A stretch of 17,240 nt of DNA, from the NCBI GenBank assembly GCA_020722945.1, contig DYJV01000051.1, positions 1 through 17,240 of the forward strand. Reading direction: 5' to 3'. The notes under the pieces were generated by a model that was given only the letters and a program-made list of their open reading frames with translations, made no database searches and was not told the DNA's origin. Made by a program: the position numbers and the translations under genes. Source of the DNA: Candidatus Methylomirabilis sp. (GTDB lineage: Bacteria > DYJV01). Numbering within the stretch: the first letter of the stretch is position 1; every line of letters begins with the position of its first letter. Below are positions 1-7,075 of this stretch, one piece after another.

Positions 1-23
1 AGGGGAATTTTTAAAAAAAATAA

Positions 24-114
24 TTATCCATTGTCAATTCAAAATTCATAATTCATAATTCATCATTCTCCATTATCAATTCACAATTCAAAATTCATCA
101 TTCAACATTAATAA
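24..114. repeat. Degenerate heptanucleotide tandem array (13 units)
   Basis: Thirteen consecutive 7-base units run in perfect register. Each begins TT and ends A, with a consensus near TTCATMA (examples TTCATAA, TTCATCA, TTCAAAA, TTCACAA). No insertion or deletion breaks the phase. A second level is visible: bases 28-63 resemble bases 70-105 at an offset of 42 bases (six units), with about five differences in 36 positions. The array is non-coding and lies about 170 bases before korB. It resembles the short heptanucleotide tandem repeats known between genes in cyanobacteria and other bacteria. Its function is unknown; a slippage product, a mobile repeat or a protein-binding tract are all possible. 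Confidence 0.85.
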
Positions 115-232
115 TCCTCCCGGAAGGTGAAGGGTTTCATCTCTATAATCCTTAAAAACTTCTAAAATTCAAATTTTATTATAACTACCCTTTTATCAAC
201 CAATTTCCAAAATTATGGTATTGAAATTTTAA

Positions 233-248
233 CTCTAAAATGTTAGAG
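233..248 (+). promoter_or_regulatory. Candidate operator dyad upstream of korB
   Basis: A perfect inverted repeat, CTCTAA-AATG-TTAGAG, ends 39 bases before the korB start codon and is followed directly by the palindrome ATAAAATTTTAT (249-260). Its size and symmetry suit a dimeric helix-turn-helix protein, and the third gene of the operon encodes an XRE-cupin regulator. No promoter hexamers could be fixed around it, so the operator role is an inference. It could also be a weak RNA hairpin in the leader. Confidence 0.3.
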
Positions 249-287
249 ATAAAATTTTATATTACTTTTTATTTCTAAGGAGTCACT

Positions 288-1040
288 ATGAAACCTGTTT
301 ATGTAAGCCCCCAATCACTCACAGGGAAAGAGTTTCATTTCTGTCCCGGATGTCATCATGGGACAATTCACAAGCTCATAGCAGAAGCAATAGATTTTTA
401 CAACCTCAAAGAGAAGACAATCGGGGTTGCTTCTGTGGGTTGTAGTGTTTTTTTATACGACTACTTCAATATTGATGTTGTAGAGTCCCCTCATGGACGT
501 GCAGCAGCAGTGGCTACAGGAGTAAAAAGAGCAAAACCTGACAAATTTGTTTTTACATATCAGGGAGATGGAGACCTTGCTGCAATAGGGACAGCAGAGA
601 TAATACACGCTGCAAACAGAGGCGATTTGCTTACAGTTATTTTTGTAAATAACAGCATTTACGGAATGACCGGTGGACAAATGGCACCTACTACTCTTCT
701 TGGACAAAAAAGCACTACCTCCCCATACGGAAGAGATTTCCATAGAGATGGCTACCCTATCAAAATGGCTGAAATGCTTGCAACTCTCGAAGGAGTTGTA
801 TTTTCAGGTAGATTTGCTGTTAATAAAATCTCCAACCTCAATAAAGCAAGAAAAGCAATATTCAAAGCATTTGAAATGCAGCAAAAAGGTATTGGCTTCT
901 CATTTGTAGAGCTGCTATCATCATGCCCTACAAACTGGGGATTATCATCACTTGATGCAAATAAAAGGGTTGAAGAGGAGATGATTCCTTACTACCCACT
1001 GGGGATATTCAAAGAGAAAAATACTTTGGATGAACTTTAA
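288..1040 (+). CDS. 2-oxoacid:ferredoxin oxidoreductase, beta (TPP-binding) subunit
   Basis: This is the thiamine-diphosphate-binding subunit of a multisubunit 2-oxoacid:ferredoxin oxidoreductase. Such enzymes interconvert a 2-oxoacid plus CoA with an acyl-CoA, CO2 and reduced ferredoxin in the cytoplasm. The 250-residue length fits KorB/VorA-type beta chains. Visible motifs are CPGCHHG (19-25), GDGD (93-96) followed by NN (121-122) as the TPP/Mg site, and YGMTGGQ (125-131). C19, C22, C52 and C213 are likely [4Fe-4S] ligands. The ATG follows AAGGAG at a good distance. korC lies 27 bases downstream. The substrate (2-oxoglutarate or branched-chain 2-oxoacid) cannot be settled from this chain, so no symbol is given. 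The alpha subunit is not in view. Confidence 0.92.
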   Translation: MKPVYVSPQSLTGKEFHFCPGCHHGTIHKLIAEAIDFYNLKEKTIGVASVGCSVFLYDYFNIDVVESPHGRAAAVATGVKRAKPDKFVFTYQGDGDLAAIGTAEIIHAANRGDLLTVIFVNNSIYGMTGGQMAPTTLLGQKSTTSPYGRDFHRDGYPIKMAEMLATLEGVVFSGRFAVNKISNLNKARKAIFKAFEMQQKGIGFSFVELLSSCPTNWGLSSLDANKRVEEEMIPYYPLGIFKEKNTLDEL

Positions 1041-1067
1041 AAACCAAACTACAACCGGAGGCTAACT

Positions 1068-1604
1068 ATGTATTTTGATGTAATAATGGCAGGTTTTGGA
1101 GGACAAGGTGTAATGCTTATAGGGAATCTACTTGCTTACTCTGCCATGAATTCAGATAAAAATGTTACTTTTTTCCCATCTTACGGCGTTGAAATGAGGG
1201 GGGGGACGGCAAACTGCACCGTTGTTATCTCTGACCAAGAGATAGGGAGTCCTATTGTTGGTAGCCCAAATTCTCTAATCATAATGAACAAACCATCCCT
1301 TGACAAATTTCAACCAAGAGTTGAAAAAGGTGGGATACTTATTTTCAACTCTTCACTCATAAACCGTGAAGAGGTTACAAGAGATGACATAACTATCTTC
1401 GATATCCCTATGAACAATATCGCTATGGATATTGGCAATTCAAGACTTGCAAATATGATAGCAATAGGTGCATTCATTAAAGCAACAAAAGTTGTAGAGT
1501 TGCAAGTCTTAAAAGATTCACTAAAAAATGTAATTTCTGAGAGAAACTTAAAATTTCTTCCTGAAAACATAAAAGCAATAGACAAAGGATTTGAATATAT
1601 CTGA
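1068..1604 (+). CDS. 2-oxoacid:ferredoxin oxidoreductase, gamma subunit
   Basis: This is the gamma (catalytic domain III) subunit, partner of the beta chain just upstream. At 178 residues it has the family's usual length. The N-terminal AGFGGQGV (8-15) and the YGVEMRGGT segment (39-47) are hallmark motifs of KorC/VorC/PorC-type chains. The start ATG is preceded by GGAGG. The enzyme would be cytoplasmic and use ferredoxin as electron carrier. The RGG of the hallmark motif is encoded by an uninterrupted run of eight G (1198-1205), striking in AT-rich DNA. Substrate class is unresolved. The regulator gene begins 33 bases further on, so the three genes probably form one transcript. Confidence 0.92.
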   Translation: MYFDVIMAGFGGQGVMLIGNLLAYSAMNSDKNVTFFPSYGVEMRGGTANCTVVISDQEIGSPIVGSPNSLIIMNKPSLDKFQPRVEKGGILIFNSSLINREEVTRDDITIFDIPMNNIAMDIGNSRLANMIAIGAFIKATKVVELQVLKDSLKNVISERNLKFLPENIKAIDKGFEYI

Positions 1605-1637
1605 TTATTAATCAAAAATCTTTACAACGGAGGGGAA

Positions 1638-2201
1638 ATGGAAGAGATCAAAATAGGTAAAAAGATAAAAGAAATTAGAGAAAATAAAGGCATCTCACTT
1701 CAGGAGCTATCCAAACTTACAGGTTTTTCTTCGGCAATACTTTCACAAGTCGAAAATCACCTTGAAGCTCCCTCTTTGGGGACACTATTCAAAATTGCAA
1801 AAGCTCTTGAATTTGACATCGGAGATCTATTTGGAATAGAATGCAAAAATCCATTTGCAATGACAAGGAGCGATGAGCGTGAAAAAGTCGCAAGATTTGC
1901 CTCAAATGATGGAGCCACAAGATATGGCTACACTTATATGTCTCTTGGGATGGCAAAGCAAAACCGTAAATTAGAACCATTCGTTGTAATATTAGAACCA
2001 GAAACCATCAAAAATGAGAAACCTTACACTCATGAAGGGGAGGAATTTATATTTGTTTTAGAGGGTAAAGTAGAGGTCATACTTGACAAAAAGAGAGATA
2101 TATTAGAACCGGGAGACAGTATATATTACGATTCAAAAGTCCCCCACCTTATAAGATGCTTTGAAAAACGTGCCGTTATCCTTGCAGTATTCCCAAAATA
2201 A
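1638..2201 (+). CDS. XRE-family transcription regulator with C-terminal cupin domain
   Basis: The 187-residue protein joins an XRE-type helix-turn-helix (about residues 7-62, with LQELSKLTGFSSAILSQVEN spanning the two helices) to a cupin barrel (about 115-185). The cupin shows a histidine-glutamate motif (H132, E136, G143) and a second motif with PGD (158-160) and H170. Proteins of this layout usually bind promoter DNA and sense a small ligand through the cupin. The ATG follows a strong CGGAGGGG site. Being third in the kor-like operon, it probably controls that operon or related 2-oxoacid/acyl-CoA metabolism, possibly through the dyad at 233-248; this is an inference. The ligand is unknown. 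Confidence 0.88.
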   Translation: MEEIKIGKKIKEIRENKGISLQELSKLTGFSSAILSQVENHLEAPSLGTLFKIAKALEFDIGDLFGIECKNPFAMTRSDEREKVARFASNDGATRYGYTYMSLGMAKQNRKLEPFVVILEPETIKNEKPYTHEGEEFIFVLEGKVEVILDKKRDILEPGDSIYYDSKVPHLIRCFEKRAVILAVFPK

Positions 2202-2262
2202 AAATGGACTCGTAATAAATATTTTCAAATACTATAAAAACTTTATTTTCACTACTACCAAA

Positions 2263-2294
2263 GCAAAAAAGCACTCTTTCGAGTGCTTTTTTGC
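2263..2294. terminator. Bidirectional intrinsic terminator
   Basis: A perfect 14-bp inverted repeat with a 4-base loop lies between two convergent stop codons (2201 on plus, 2318 on minus). The GC core GCACTC/GAGTGC is flanked by six A on one side and six T on the other, so each strand reads as hairpin plus U-tract. On the minus strand the loop is GAAA closed by C-G, a stable GNRA tetraloop. It should end both the regulator operon and the ribosomal operon after rplQ. Confidence 0.92.
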
Positions 2295-2317
2295 TATCTA
2301 AATTATTAAATTTAAAA

Positions 2318-2806
2318 TTACTCTGATTTACTCTCTTGAGCCTGCTCAGCAGTGAGAGTAGGTTTATTTGAGATCTCTTCACTTACTTTATCTTTTATGG
2401 TATCAATCTCTTTTTTGGAAGAGTCTTTGGTTTTACTTTTTACAGAGAACTCTTTCTCAACAAAAGATATATATGCAACAGGTGCAGCATCTCCATTACG
2501 GAAACCTGCTTTTATAATTCTTGTGTAACCACCACCCCTATTTTCAAATCTTTTTGCGATATCATCAAATAATTTTTTGGCAGCATCTTTATTATTTAAC
2601 CTTGCTACTACAATTCTTCTTGAGTTTAGATCACCCTTTTTACCAAAAGTAACAAGCCTCTCAACAAAAGGCCTCAAAAGCTTTGCTCTTGAAACAGTTG
2701 TTTTTATTGTTTCACTATTAATAAGAGATACTGCTAAATTTCTCAAATTAGCTTTTGAGTGTTCGGAGTTAACCCCTATTCTTTTTGTAGCTCTTCTATG
2801 CCTCAT
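2318..2806 (-). CDS. rplQ: Large ribosomal subunit protein bL17
   Basis: L17 is a 50S protein near the peptide exit tunnel. The start MRHRRATKRIGVNSEHSKA and the later GGGYTRI (91-97) and AAPVAYI (107-113) are typical. The conserved body ends near residue 117. Residues 118-162 form a charged, low-complexity Lys/Glu/Ser tail absent from short L17 proteins. It is the last gene of the cluster, placed after rpoA as in most bacteria. The ATG overlaps the end of rpoA by 11 bases and has AAGGAG upstream, suggesting translational coupling. The bidirectional terminator follows its stop codon. Confidence 0.97.
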   Translation of the reverse strand: MRHRRATKRIGVNSEHSKANLRNLAVSLINSETIKTTVSRAKLLRPFVERLVTFGKKGDLNSRRIVVARLNNKDAAKKLFDDIAKRFENRGGGYTRIIKAGFRNGDAAPVAYISFVEKEFSVKSKTKDSSKKEIDTIKDKVSEEISNKPTLTAEQAQESKSE

Positions 2807-3836
2807 TATTTACTCCTTCTTCTTTCTTATTAACATTATGCAATACTTTATCTGGGTCAAAATCTGTAACAGTCATTCCAAGAGAAAGTCCTAAATCTTT
2901 TAAAACATCTTTTATTTCATTTAAAGATTTCCTGCCAAAATTTTTGGTTGCAAGCATATCTGCCTCAGTTTTCTGAACCAACTCACCAATTAATCTGATG
3001 TTTGATTTCTTGAGACAATTTGCTGGACGAACTTTAAGATCAAGATCGTCAACACTGCTGTAAAGATACTTATAATATGAAGGGACATCTTCATGTTTTT
3101 TCTCTACCTGAACAGGCTCTTCAACTTCAACTTCATTAAAATTTATAAAAATTGACAATTGATCTTGTAAAATTTTTGCAGCATACCCAAGTGCATCCTC
3201 AGGCTTAACACCACCTTTGGTTAATATTTCAATAGTAAGTTTGTCATAATCTGTCTTTTCACCAATTCTGGCATTTGAAACATTGTAATTTACCCTTAGA
3301 ATCGGAGAGTATATTGAATCAACCGCTATTGTGCCTATTGGTAAATTTTCTTTCTGCTCTTCAGCAGTAACATAACCTTTGCCAACTTTAACAGTCATCA
3401 TAAGATTGAGCTCACCGTCAGAATCAAGATGAGCTATCACTCTATCTTTATTTAATACTTTTACCCCTGCAACTTCCTGAATATCTGCAGCAGTCACTAC
3501 TTTAGGACCTTTAACATTCAACACTAATATAGACTCTTCAATATCAGAGAGATGGAAATATATCTGTTTTAAGTTTAGGATAATTTCGGCAATATTCTCC
3601 TTTACCCCAATAATATTATCAAACTCGTGACTGTAACCCTCAAATTTCACATCTGATATAGCAGCTCCCTGCAATGAAGATAATAAAACTCTCCTTAAAG
3701 CATTACCTAATGTGAGACCAAAACCCCTCTCTAATGGTTCTATTACAATTTTAGCGTATTTATTTGGATCTTTGCTTGTTTTCTCTTTTGAAATTTTTGA
3801 CGGTTTAACTAATTCCCGCCAGTTTCTATAAATCAT
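2796..3836 (-). CDS. rpoA: DNA-directed RNA polymerase subunit alpha
   Basis: Alpha dimerises to nucleate RNA polymerase assembly and contacts promoter UP elements and activators. The N-terminal domain (about 1-232) carries EPLERGFGLTLGNALRRVLL (33-52). A linker (about 233-262) joins it to the C-terminal domain (about 263-322), which has the helix-hairpin-helix segment NFGRKSLNEIKD (299-310). A hydrophilic tail of some 20 residues follows. I chose the ATG at 3836, giving 346 residues: AGGGGG (3842-3847) sits 5 bases before it, but only 2 bases before an in-frame TTG at 3839. The gene lies between rpsD and rplQ in canonical alpha-operon order. Confidence 0.98.
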   Translation of the reverse strand: MIYRNWRELVKPSKISKEKTSKDPNKYAKIVIEPLERGFGLTLGNALRRVLLSSLQGAAISDVKFEGYSHEFDNIIGVKENIAEIILNLKQIYFHLSDIEESILVLNVKGPKVVTAADIQEVAGVKVLNKDRVIAHLDSDGELNLMMTVKVGKGYVTAEEQKENLPIGTIAVDSIYSPILRVNYNVSNARIGEKTDYDKLTIEILTKGGVKPEDALGYAAKILQDQLSIFINFNEVEVEEPVQVEKKHEDVPSYYKYLYSSVDDLDLKVRPANCLKKSNIRLIGELVQKTEADMLATKNFGRKSLNEIKDVLKDLGLSLGMTVTDFDPDKVLHNVNKKEEGVNNEA

Positions 3837-3841
3837 CAATA

Positions 3842-3847
3842 CCCCCT
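3842..3847 (-). promoter_or_regulatory. Ribosome binding site deciding the rpoA start
   Basis: AGGGGG on the minus strand stands 5 bases from the ATG at 3836 and 2 bases from the in-frame TTG at 3839. The spacing favours the ATG. Confidence 0.7.
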
Positions 3848-3849
3848 AA

Positions 3850-4476
3850 TTATTTAGAGTACAATTCTACGATCAATTGTTCATTGATAGGTAAAGTAAT
3901 CTCTTCCCTTTTTGGAAGTCTTTTTACGATACCACTAAAATTCTCTCTGTCCAATTCAAAGTATTCAGGTTTTGTCCTTCTTTGAGATGCTTCTAATGTT
4001 TCAATAAATTTCACTTTATCTCTGCTCTTCTCTTTTATAGCAATGACATCTCCCTCTTTTACTATGAATGAAGGGATATTTACTTTGTGAGCATTAACAG
4101 TAAAATGATTTTCTCTGATTAGTATCCTTGCTTCTCTTCTTGATGCAGCAAAACCTAATTTGTAAACAACTGAATCGAGCCTGCGTTCTAATAATTCTAT
4201 AAGGTTGTCTCCAGTAACACCTTTCATCTTATCAGCTTTTTCAAAAAAAGCACTGAACTGCTTCTCTACAACTCCATAAATTCTCTTTAATTTCTGTTTC
4301 TCTCTTAATTGCAAACCGTAAGTAGTCAACTTAACTGCTCTTTGACCATGCTCTCCTGAAGGATAATTTCTCCTTTCAAATGCACACTTGTCAGAGTAAC
4401 ATCTATCCCCTTTAAGAAATAGTTTTACTCCCTCTCTTCTACATAGTTTACAAACTGGTCCAATATATCTTGCCAA
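3850..4476 (-). CDS. rpsD: Small ribosomal subunit protein uS4
   Basis: S4 is a primary 16S rRNA binder that starts 30S assembly. At 208 residues it has normal length. The N-terminus has C9, C12, C26 and C31, the zinc-binding form of S4. The S4 RNA-binding domain is at about residues 98-160 ([20 protein letters not shown]). The start codon is TTG: no ATG is available, MARYIG is the family N-terminus, and AAGGAGG (4482-4488) lies 5 bases upstream. In some bacteria S4 represses its own operon; I could not identify such a site here. It lies 34 bases after rpsK. Confidence 0.97.
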   Translation of the reverse strand: MARYIGPVCKLCRREGVKLFLKGDRCYSDKCAFERRNYPSGEHGQRAVKLTTYGLQLREKQKLKRIYGVVEKQFSAFFEKADKMKGVTGDNLIELLERRLDSVVYKLGFAASRREARILIRENHFTVNAHKVNIPSFIVKEGDVIAIKEKSRDKVKFIETLEASQRRTKPEYFELDRENFSGIVKRLPKREEITLPINEQLIVELYSK

Positions 4477-4510
4477 TTCTTCCTCCTTAAAATTTTATAT
4501 TGTTAGTAGG

Positions 4511-4897
4511 TTATACTCTTCTTTTTTTAGGTGGTCTGCATCCATTATGTGGGATTGGCGTAATGTCCCTTATCATATTGATTCTTAATCCACCTGCTTG
4601 TAAAGCTCTTATCGCACTTTCTCTACCTGATCCAGGTCCCTTAACAAATACCTTTATCTTCTCAATACCCATATCAGAAGCTTTTTTAGCAACTTGAGAA
4701 GCAGCAAGCTGTGCCGCATAAGGTGTGCTCTTTCTTGAACCTTTGAAGCCTAAATTTCCACCACTTGCCCAAGCAACAACATTACCTCTTACATCTGTAA
4801 CAGAAATTATAGTATTGTTAAATGTAGCTTTTATATAAGCTAAACCTTCATTAAAATTTAATTTCTGGACTTTTTTGGTTTTAGTATCTTTAGCCAT
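4511..4897 (-). CDS. rpsK: Small ribosomal subunit protein uS11
   Basis: S11 lines the 30S platform near the E site and the mRNA path. The 128-residue chain is full length. It shows [11 protein letters not shown] (20-30), WASGG (43-47), [13 protein letters not shown] (87-99) and the invariant C-terminus [11 protein letters not shown] (117-127). N118-G119 is the Asn-Gly pair that becomes isoaspartate in E. coli S11. It sits between rpsM and rpsD, 31 bases after rpsM, in the usual order. Confidence 0.98.
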   Translation of the reverse strand: MAKDTKTKKVQKLNFNEGLAYIKATFNNTIISVTDVRGNVVAWASGGNLGFKGSRKSTPYAAQLAASQVAKKASDMGIEKIKVFVKGPGSGRESAIRALQAGGLRINMIRDITPIPHNGCRPPKKRRV

Positions 4898-4928
4898 TAT
4901 CTTCTCCTACAATTCATTATACTTTTCA

Positions 4929-5303
4929 TTATACTTTTTTCTTCTTAGCAATAGTAGCACCTCTAGGACCTTTTCTCGTCCTTGCATTCGTTCGGGTTCT
5001 TTGTCCCCTTGCAGGTAGACCTTTTCTATGTCTTAGTCCTCTATAGCAGCCTATCTCCATCAATCGTTTGATATTTCCGGTAACTTCCTTTTTTAGGTCA
5101 CCCTCTACTTTAAAATTACCATCAATATAATTTCTTATCTTTGCAATTTCTTCGTCAGTTAGGTTCATAGTCCTGATATTTGGGTCAACTCCTGCCTCTT
5201 TCAGGATGGTGATAGACCTGCTTCTACCTATTCCAAAAATATAAGTAAGAGCAATTTCTACTCTCTTATTTTTGGGTAAATCAACTCCTGCTATTCTTGC
5301 CAA
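4929..5303 (-). CDS. rpsM: Small ribosomal subunit protein uS13
   Basis: S13 forms intersubunit bridges at the 30S head and contacts P-site tRNA with its C-terminal tail. The 124-residue product starts [10 protein letters not shown], holds the helix-two-turn-helix region [10 protein letters not shown] (21-30), and has the basic motif [18 protein letters not shown] (95-112). The tail ends in lysines. The start is TTG, with AGGAGG (5312-5317) 8 bases upstream and no ATG nearby. It follows rpmJ by 15 bases. Confidence 0.97.
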   Translation of the reverse strand: MARIAGVDLPKNKRVEIALTYIFGIGRSRSITILKEAGVDPNIRTMNLTDEEIAKIRNYIDGNFKVEGDLKKEVTGNIKRLMEIGCYRGLRHRKGLPARGQRTRTNARTRKGPRGATIAKKKKV

Positions 5304-5318
5304 AATAAACCCCTCCTT

Positions 5319-5432
5319 TTAACCTTGTTTTTGTTTATGTCTGGGATTTTCACAAATAATTCGAACTATCCCTTTTCTTTTAATAATTTTACACTTAGAG
5401 CAAATTTTCTTTACACTACTTCTGACTTTCAT
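5319..5432 (-). CDS. rpmJ: Large ribosomal subunit protein bL36
   Basis: This 37-residue gene begins [16 protein letters not shown] and ends RHKQKQG. C11, C14, C27 and H32 form the zinc-binding ribbon of the zinc-containing L36 type. L36 is a 50S protein that helps organise domain V/VI rRNA. The ATG at 5432 lies inside the end of infA, with a 17-base overlap in another frame, and an AGGAG site lies 8 bases upstream within infA. The infA-rpmJ-rpsM order is typical of many bacteria. Confidence 0.97.
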   Translation of the reverse strand: MKVRSSVKKICSKCKIIKRKGIVRIICENPRHKQKQG

Positions 5433-5673
5433 CTGTATTACTCCTATCATTTTTTTTAGATTTTCTAAATGTTATCCTCCCTTTAGAGAGATCATAAGGA
5501 GACAATTCAACTGTCACTTTATCTCCCGGTAATATTCTGATGTAATTCATTCTCATCTTACCAGAAATATGTGCAAGTATCTTATGACCATTTTCCAACT
5601 CTACCTTAAACATGGTATTAGGTAGATTTTCAAGAACAATACCCTCAAACTCAACAACATCACTTTTTGACAT
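5416..5673 (-). CDS. infA: Translation initiation factor IF-1
   Basis: IF-1 is an S1-like OB-fold protein that occupies the 30S A site during initiation. The body contains [20 protein letters not shown] (11-30), [16 protein letters not shown] (36-51) and LSKGRITFR (62-70), all typical. The usual protein has 72 residues; here residues 73-85 add a hydrophilic tail. That tail is encoded by the DNA that also holds the rpmJ ribosome binding site and first codons. The ATG lies 11 bases after the map stop codon. Confidence 0.97.
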   Translation of the reverse strand: MSKSDVVEFEGIVLENLPNTMFKVELENGHKILAHISGKMRMNYIRILPGDKVTVELSPYDLSKGRITFRKSKKNDRSNTDESQK

Positions 5674-5684
5674 TACAACTCCAT

Positions 5685-6428
5685 CTATTTTGTAAGTATG
5701 ACTGCACCATTTTCTGTAACAGCAATTGTATGCTCAAAATGTGCACTCATCTTTCTATCCTGCGTAACAACTGTCCAGCCATCTCTCTTTATATCAACTT
5801 CGTATGTCCCCTCATTGACCATAGGCTCAATGGCAATAACCAAACCTTTTTTAATAATATGACCACTCTTAGGCTTACCATAATTGGGAACTTGAGGCTC
5901 TTCATGAAGAGCTCTCCCAATTCCATGACCGACAAATGCTCTTACAACATTAAAATTACTATTTTCAACAAAGGTTTGAACAGCAAAACCTATATCTCCG
6001 ATTCTATTACCATCAACTGCTGCTTCTATCCCCTTTGCAAGGGATTCTTTTGTAATTTCTACTAATTTCTTTGTAGAATCTGCGACTTTCCCTACTATTT
6101 TGGTAAATGCAGCATCACCATAATAACCTTGATAAATCAAACCAAAATCTACTTTAACAATATCCCCATTTTTTATTACTCTATCACCAGGGATACCATG
6201 GACTACTTCTTCATTCAAAGATATACATACTGATGCAGGAAAACCAGAATAACCTTTAAAGGCAGGAACTCCCTTAAGCTGAGCAGATTTCTTTTCAGCT
6301 AATGAATTTAGCTCCTTTGTTTTTATACCTTCTGCAATGTTCTGTTCTAAGTAATCTAATACTTCCCTTACACGTTTACAAGATTCATGTATCTTATAAA
6401 TTTCATCTTTTGATCTAAATACTACCAT
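5685..6428 (-). CDS. map: Methionine aminopeptidase, type I
   Basis: This cytoplasmic metalloenzyme removes the initiator methionine from nascent proteins after deformylation. The 247-residue length matches bacterial type I enzymes. The catalytic and metal-binding residues are in place: H77 (VVHGIP), D94 (KVDFG), D105 (YGDAA), H168 (GHGIG), E201 (IEPM) and E232 (HFEHT). There is no N-terminal zinc-finger extension. Its ATG overlaps the adk stop by one base (TAATG), implying coupled translation. The adk-map-infA order is conserved in many phyla. Confidence 0.98.
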   Translation of the reverse strand: MVVFRSKDEIYKIHESCKRVREVLDYLEQNIAEGIKTKELNSLAEKKSAQLKGVPAFKGYSGFPASVCISLNEEVVHGIPGDRVIKNGDIVKVDFGLIYQGYYGDAAFTKIVGKVADSTKKLVEITKESLAKGIEAAVDGNRIGDIGFAVQTFVENSNFNVVRAFVGHGIGRALHEEPQVPNYGKPKSGHIIKKGLVIAIEPMVNEGTYEVDIKRDGWTVVTQDRKMSAHFEHTIAVTENGAVILTK

Positions 6429-7075
6429 TAAATATTATCAAGGATACTCTCTATTTTATTAAAAATCTTATTTATATCCCCAGTTCCTTCAACTTCTTTT
6501 AATAAATTTTTGCTATTATAATATTTTTTAAGTGGTTCAGTCTGCTCTTTGTAAATTTGAAGCCTTGCCTTGATAGTAGCCTCTTTATCGTCATCTCTCT
6601 GATAAAGCTCTCCACCACATTTATCACATATATTAGCTGTTTTGGGTGGAGTAAAAGTAACATGGTAAACTGCCCCACAATCTTTACACATTCTTCTTCC
6701 ACTCACTCTATTGACAATCTCTTGATCAGGAACTTCCACACTTACAACTGCATTAATTTTGTTACCCATAGCTAATAAAATTTTGTCAAGCTCTTCAGCC
6801 TGAGCAATCGTTCTTGGAAAACCATCAAGTAGGTATCCATTTGCACAATCACTATGCTTTAATCTATCTCTTATAATACCTATAACTACTGAATCTGGAA
6901 CAAGTTTACCTGCATTCATATAACTTTTAGCCTCTTTTCCAAGCTCTGTCCCTTCTCTTACAGCAGCTCTTAATATATCACCTGTAGAGATTTGTGGGAT
7001 TTTGTATTTCGAAATTATTTTACCAGCTTGTGTCCCTTTTCCTGCACCCGGAGGTCCTAATAGTATTAAATTCAT
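6428..7075 (-). CDS. adk: Adenylate kinase (zinc-LID type)
   Basis: The enzyme catalyses ATP + AMP = 2 ADP and keeps cytoplasmic adenylates in balance. The P-loop GPPGAGKGT is at 7-15, the AMP-binding segment STGDILR at 30-36 and DGFPRT at 84-89. The LID carries C130, C133, C150 and C153, the zinc-binding form common in Gram-positive bacteria and many other lineages but absent from E. coli Adk. The 215-residue length is standard for the long form. It has a strong GGGGGAG site and begins a sub-block after a 145-base gap, so it may have its own promoter. Confidence 0.98.
   Translation of the reverse strand: MNLILLGPPGAGKGTQAGKIISKYKIPQISTGDILRAAVREGTELGKEAKSYMNAGKLVPDSVVIGIIRDRLKHSDCANGYLLDGFPRTIAQAEELDKILLAMGNKINAVVSVEVPDQEIVNRVSGRRMCKDCGAVYHVTFTPPKTANICDKCGGELYQRDDDKEATIKARLQIYKEQTEPLKKYYNSKNLLKEVEGTGDINKIFNKIESILDNI

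Larger units (their letters stand above)
1..287. other. Non-coding leader upstream of the 2-oxoacid oxidoreductase operon
   Basis: I see no convincing gene here. The first 114 bases are dominated by a 7-bp degenerate tandem array, listed separately. The rest is AT-rich and holds several dyads: TAAAATT/AATTTTA (163-178), CTCTAA/TTAGAG (233-248) and the self-complementary ATAAAATTTTAT (249-260). The octamer AAATTTTA occurs at 171, 224 and 252. A TATAAT hexamer at 144-149 has no matching -35, so no promoter is assigned with confidence. The korB ribosome binding site AAGGAG is at 277-282. The region could carry the promoter and control sites of the operon, or the 3' end of an upstream transcript. 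Confidence 0.6.

Noticed and set aside
24-114. Heptad array considered as a CRISPR array
   Set aside because: The units are 7 bases with no spacers, and no cas gene is present.
115-138. CCTCCCGGAAGG region as a terminator of an upstream gene
   Set aside because: The arms mismatch internally and no T-tract follows.
144-149. TATAAT as a -10 promoter element for the kor-like operon
   Set aside because: No acceptable -35 hexamer lies 15-19 bases upstream, and such hexamers are expected by chance in this AT-rich DNA.
453-743. Minus-strand open frame of 96 codons inside korB
   Set aside because: It lies wholly within a well-conserved gene, its translation is cysteine-rich with no recognisable domain, and it is best explained as an antisense shadow.
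2176-2382. Minus-strand open frame crossing the terminator between the two operons
   Set aside because: It overlaps the end of rplQ in another frame and includes the terminator hairpin; no ribosome binding site or family was evident.
5667-6065. Plus-strand open frame of 132 codons opposite map
   Set aside because: It is antisense to a map gene with all catalytic residues intact and shows no recognisable motif.
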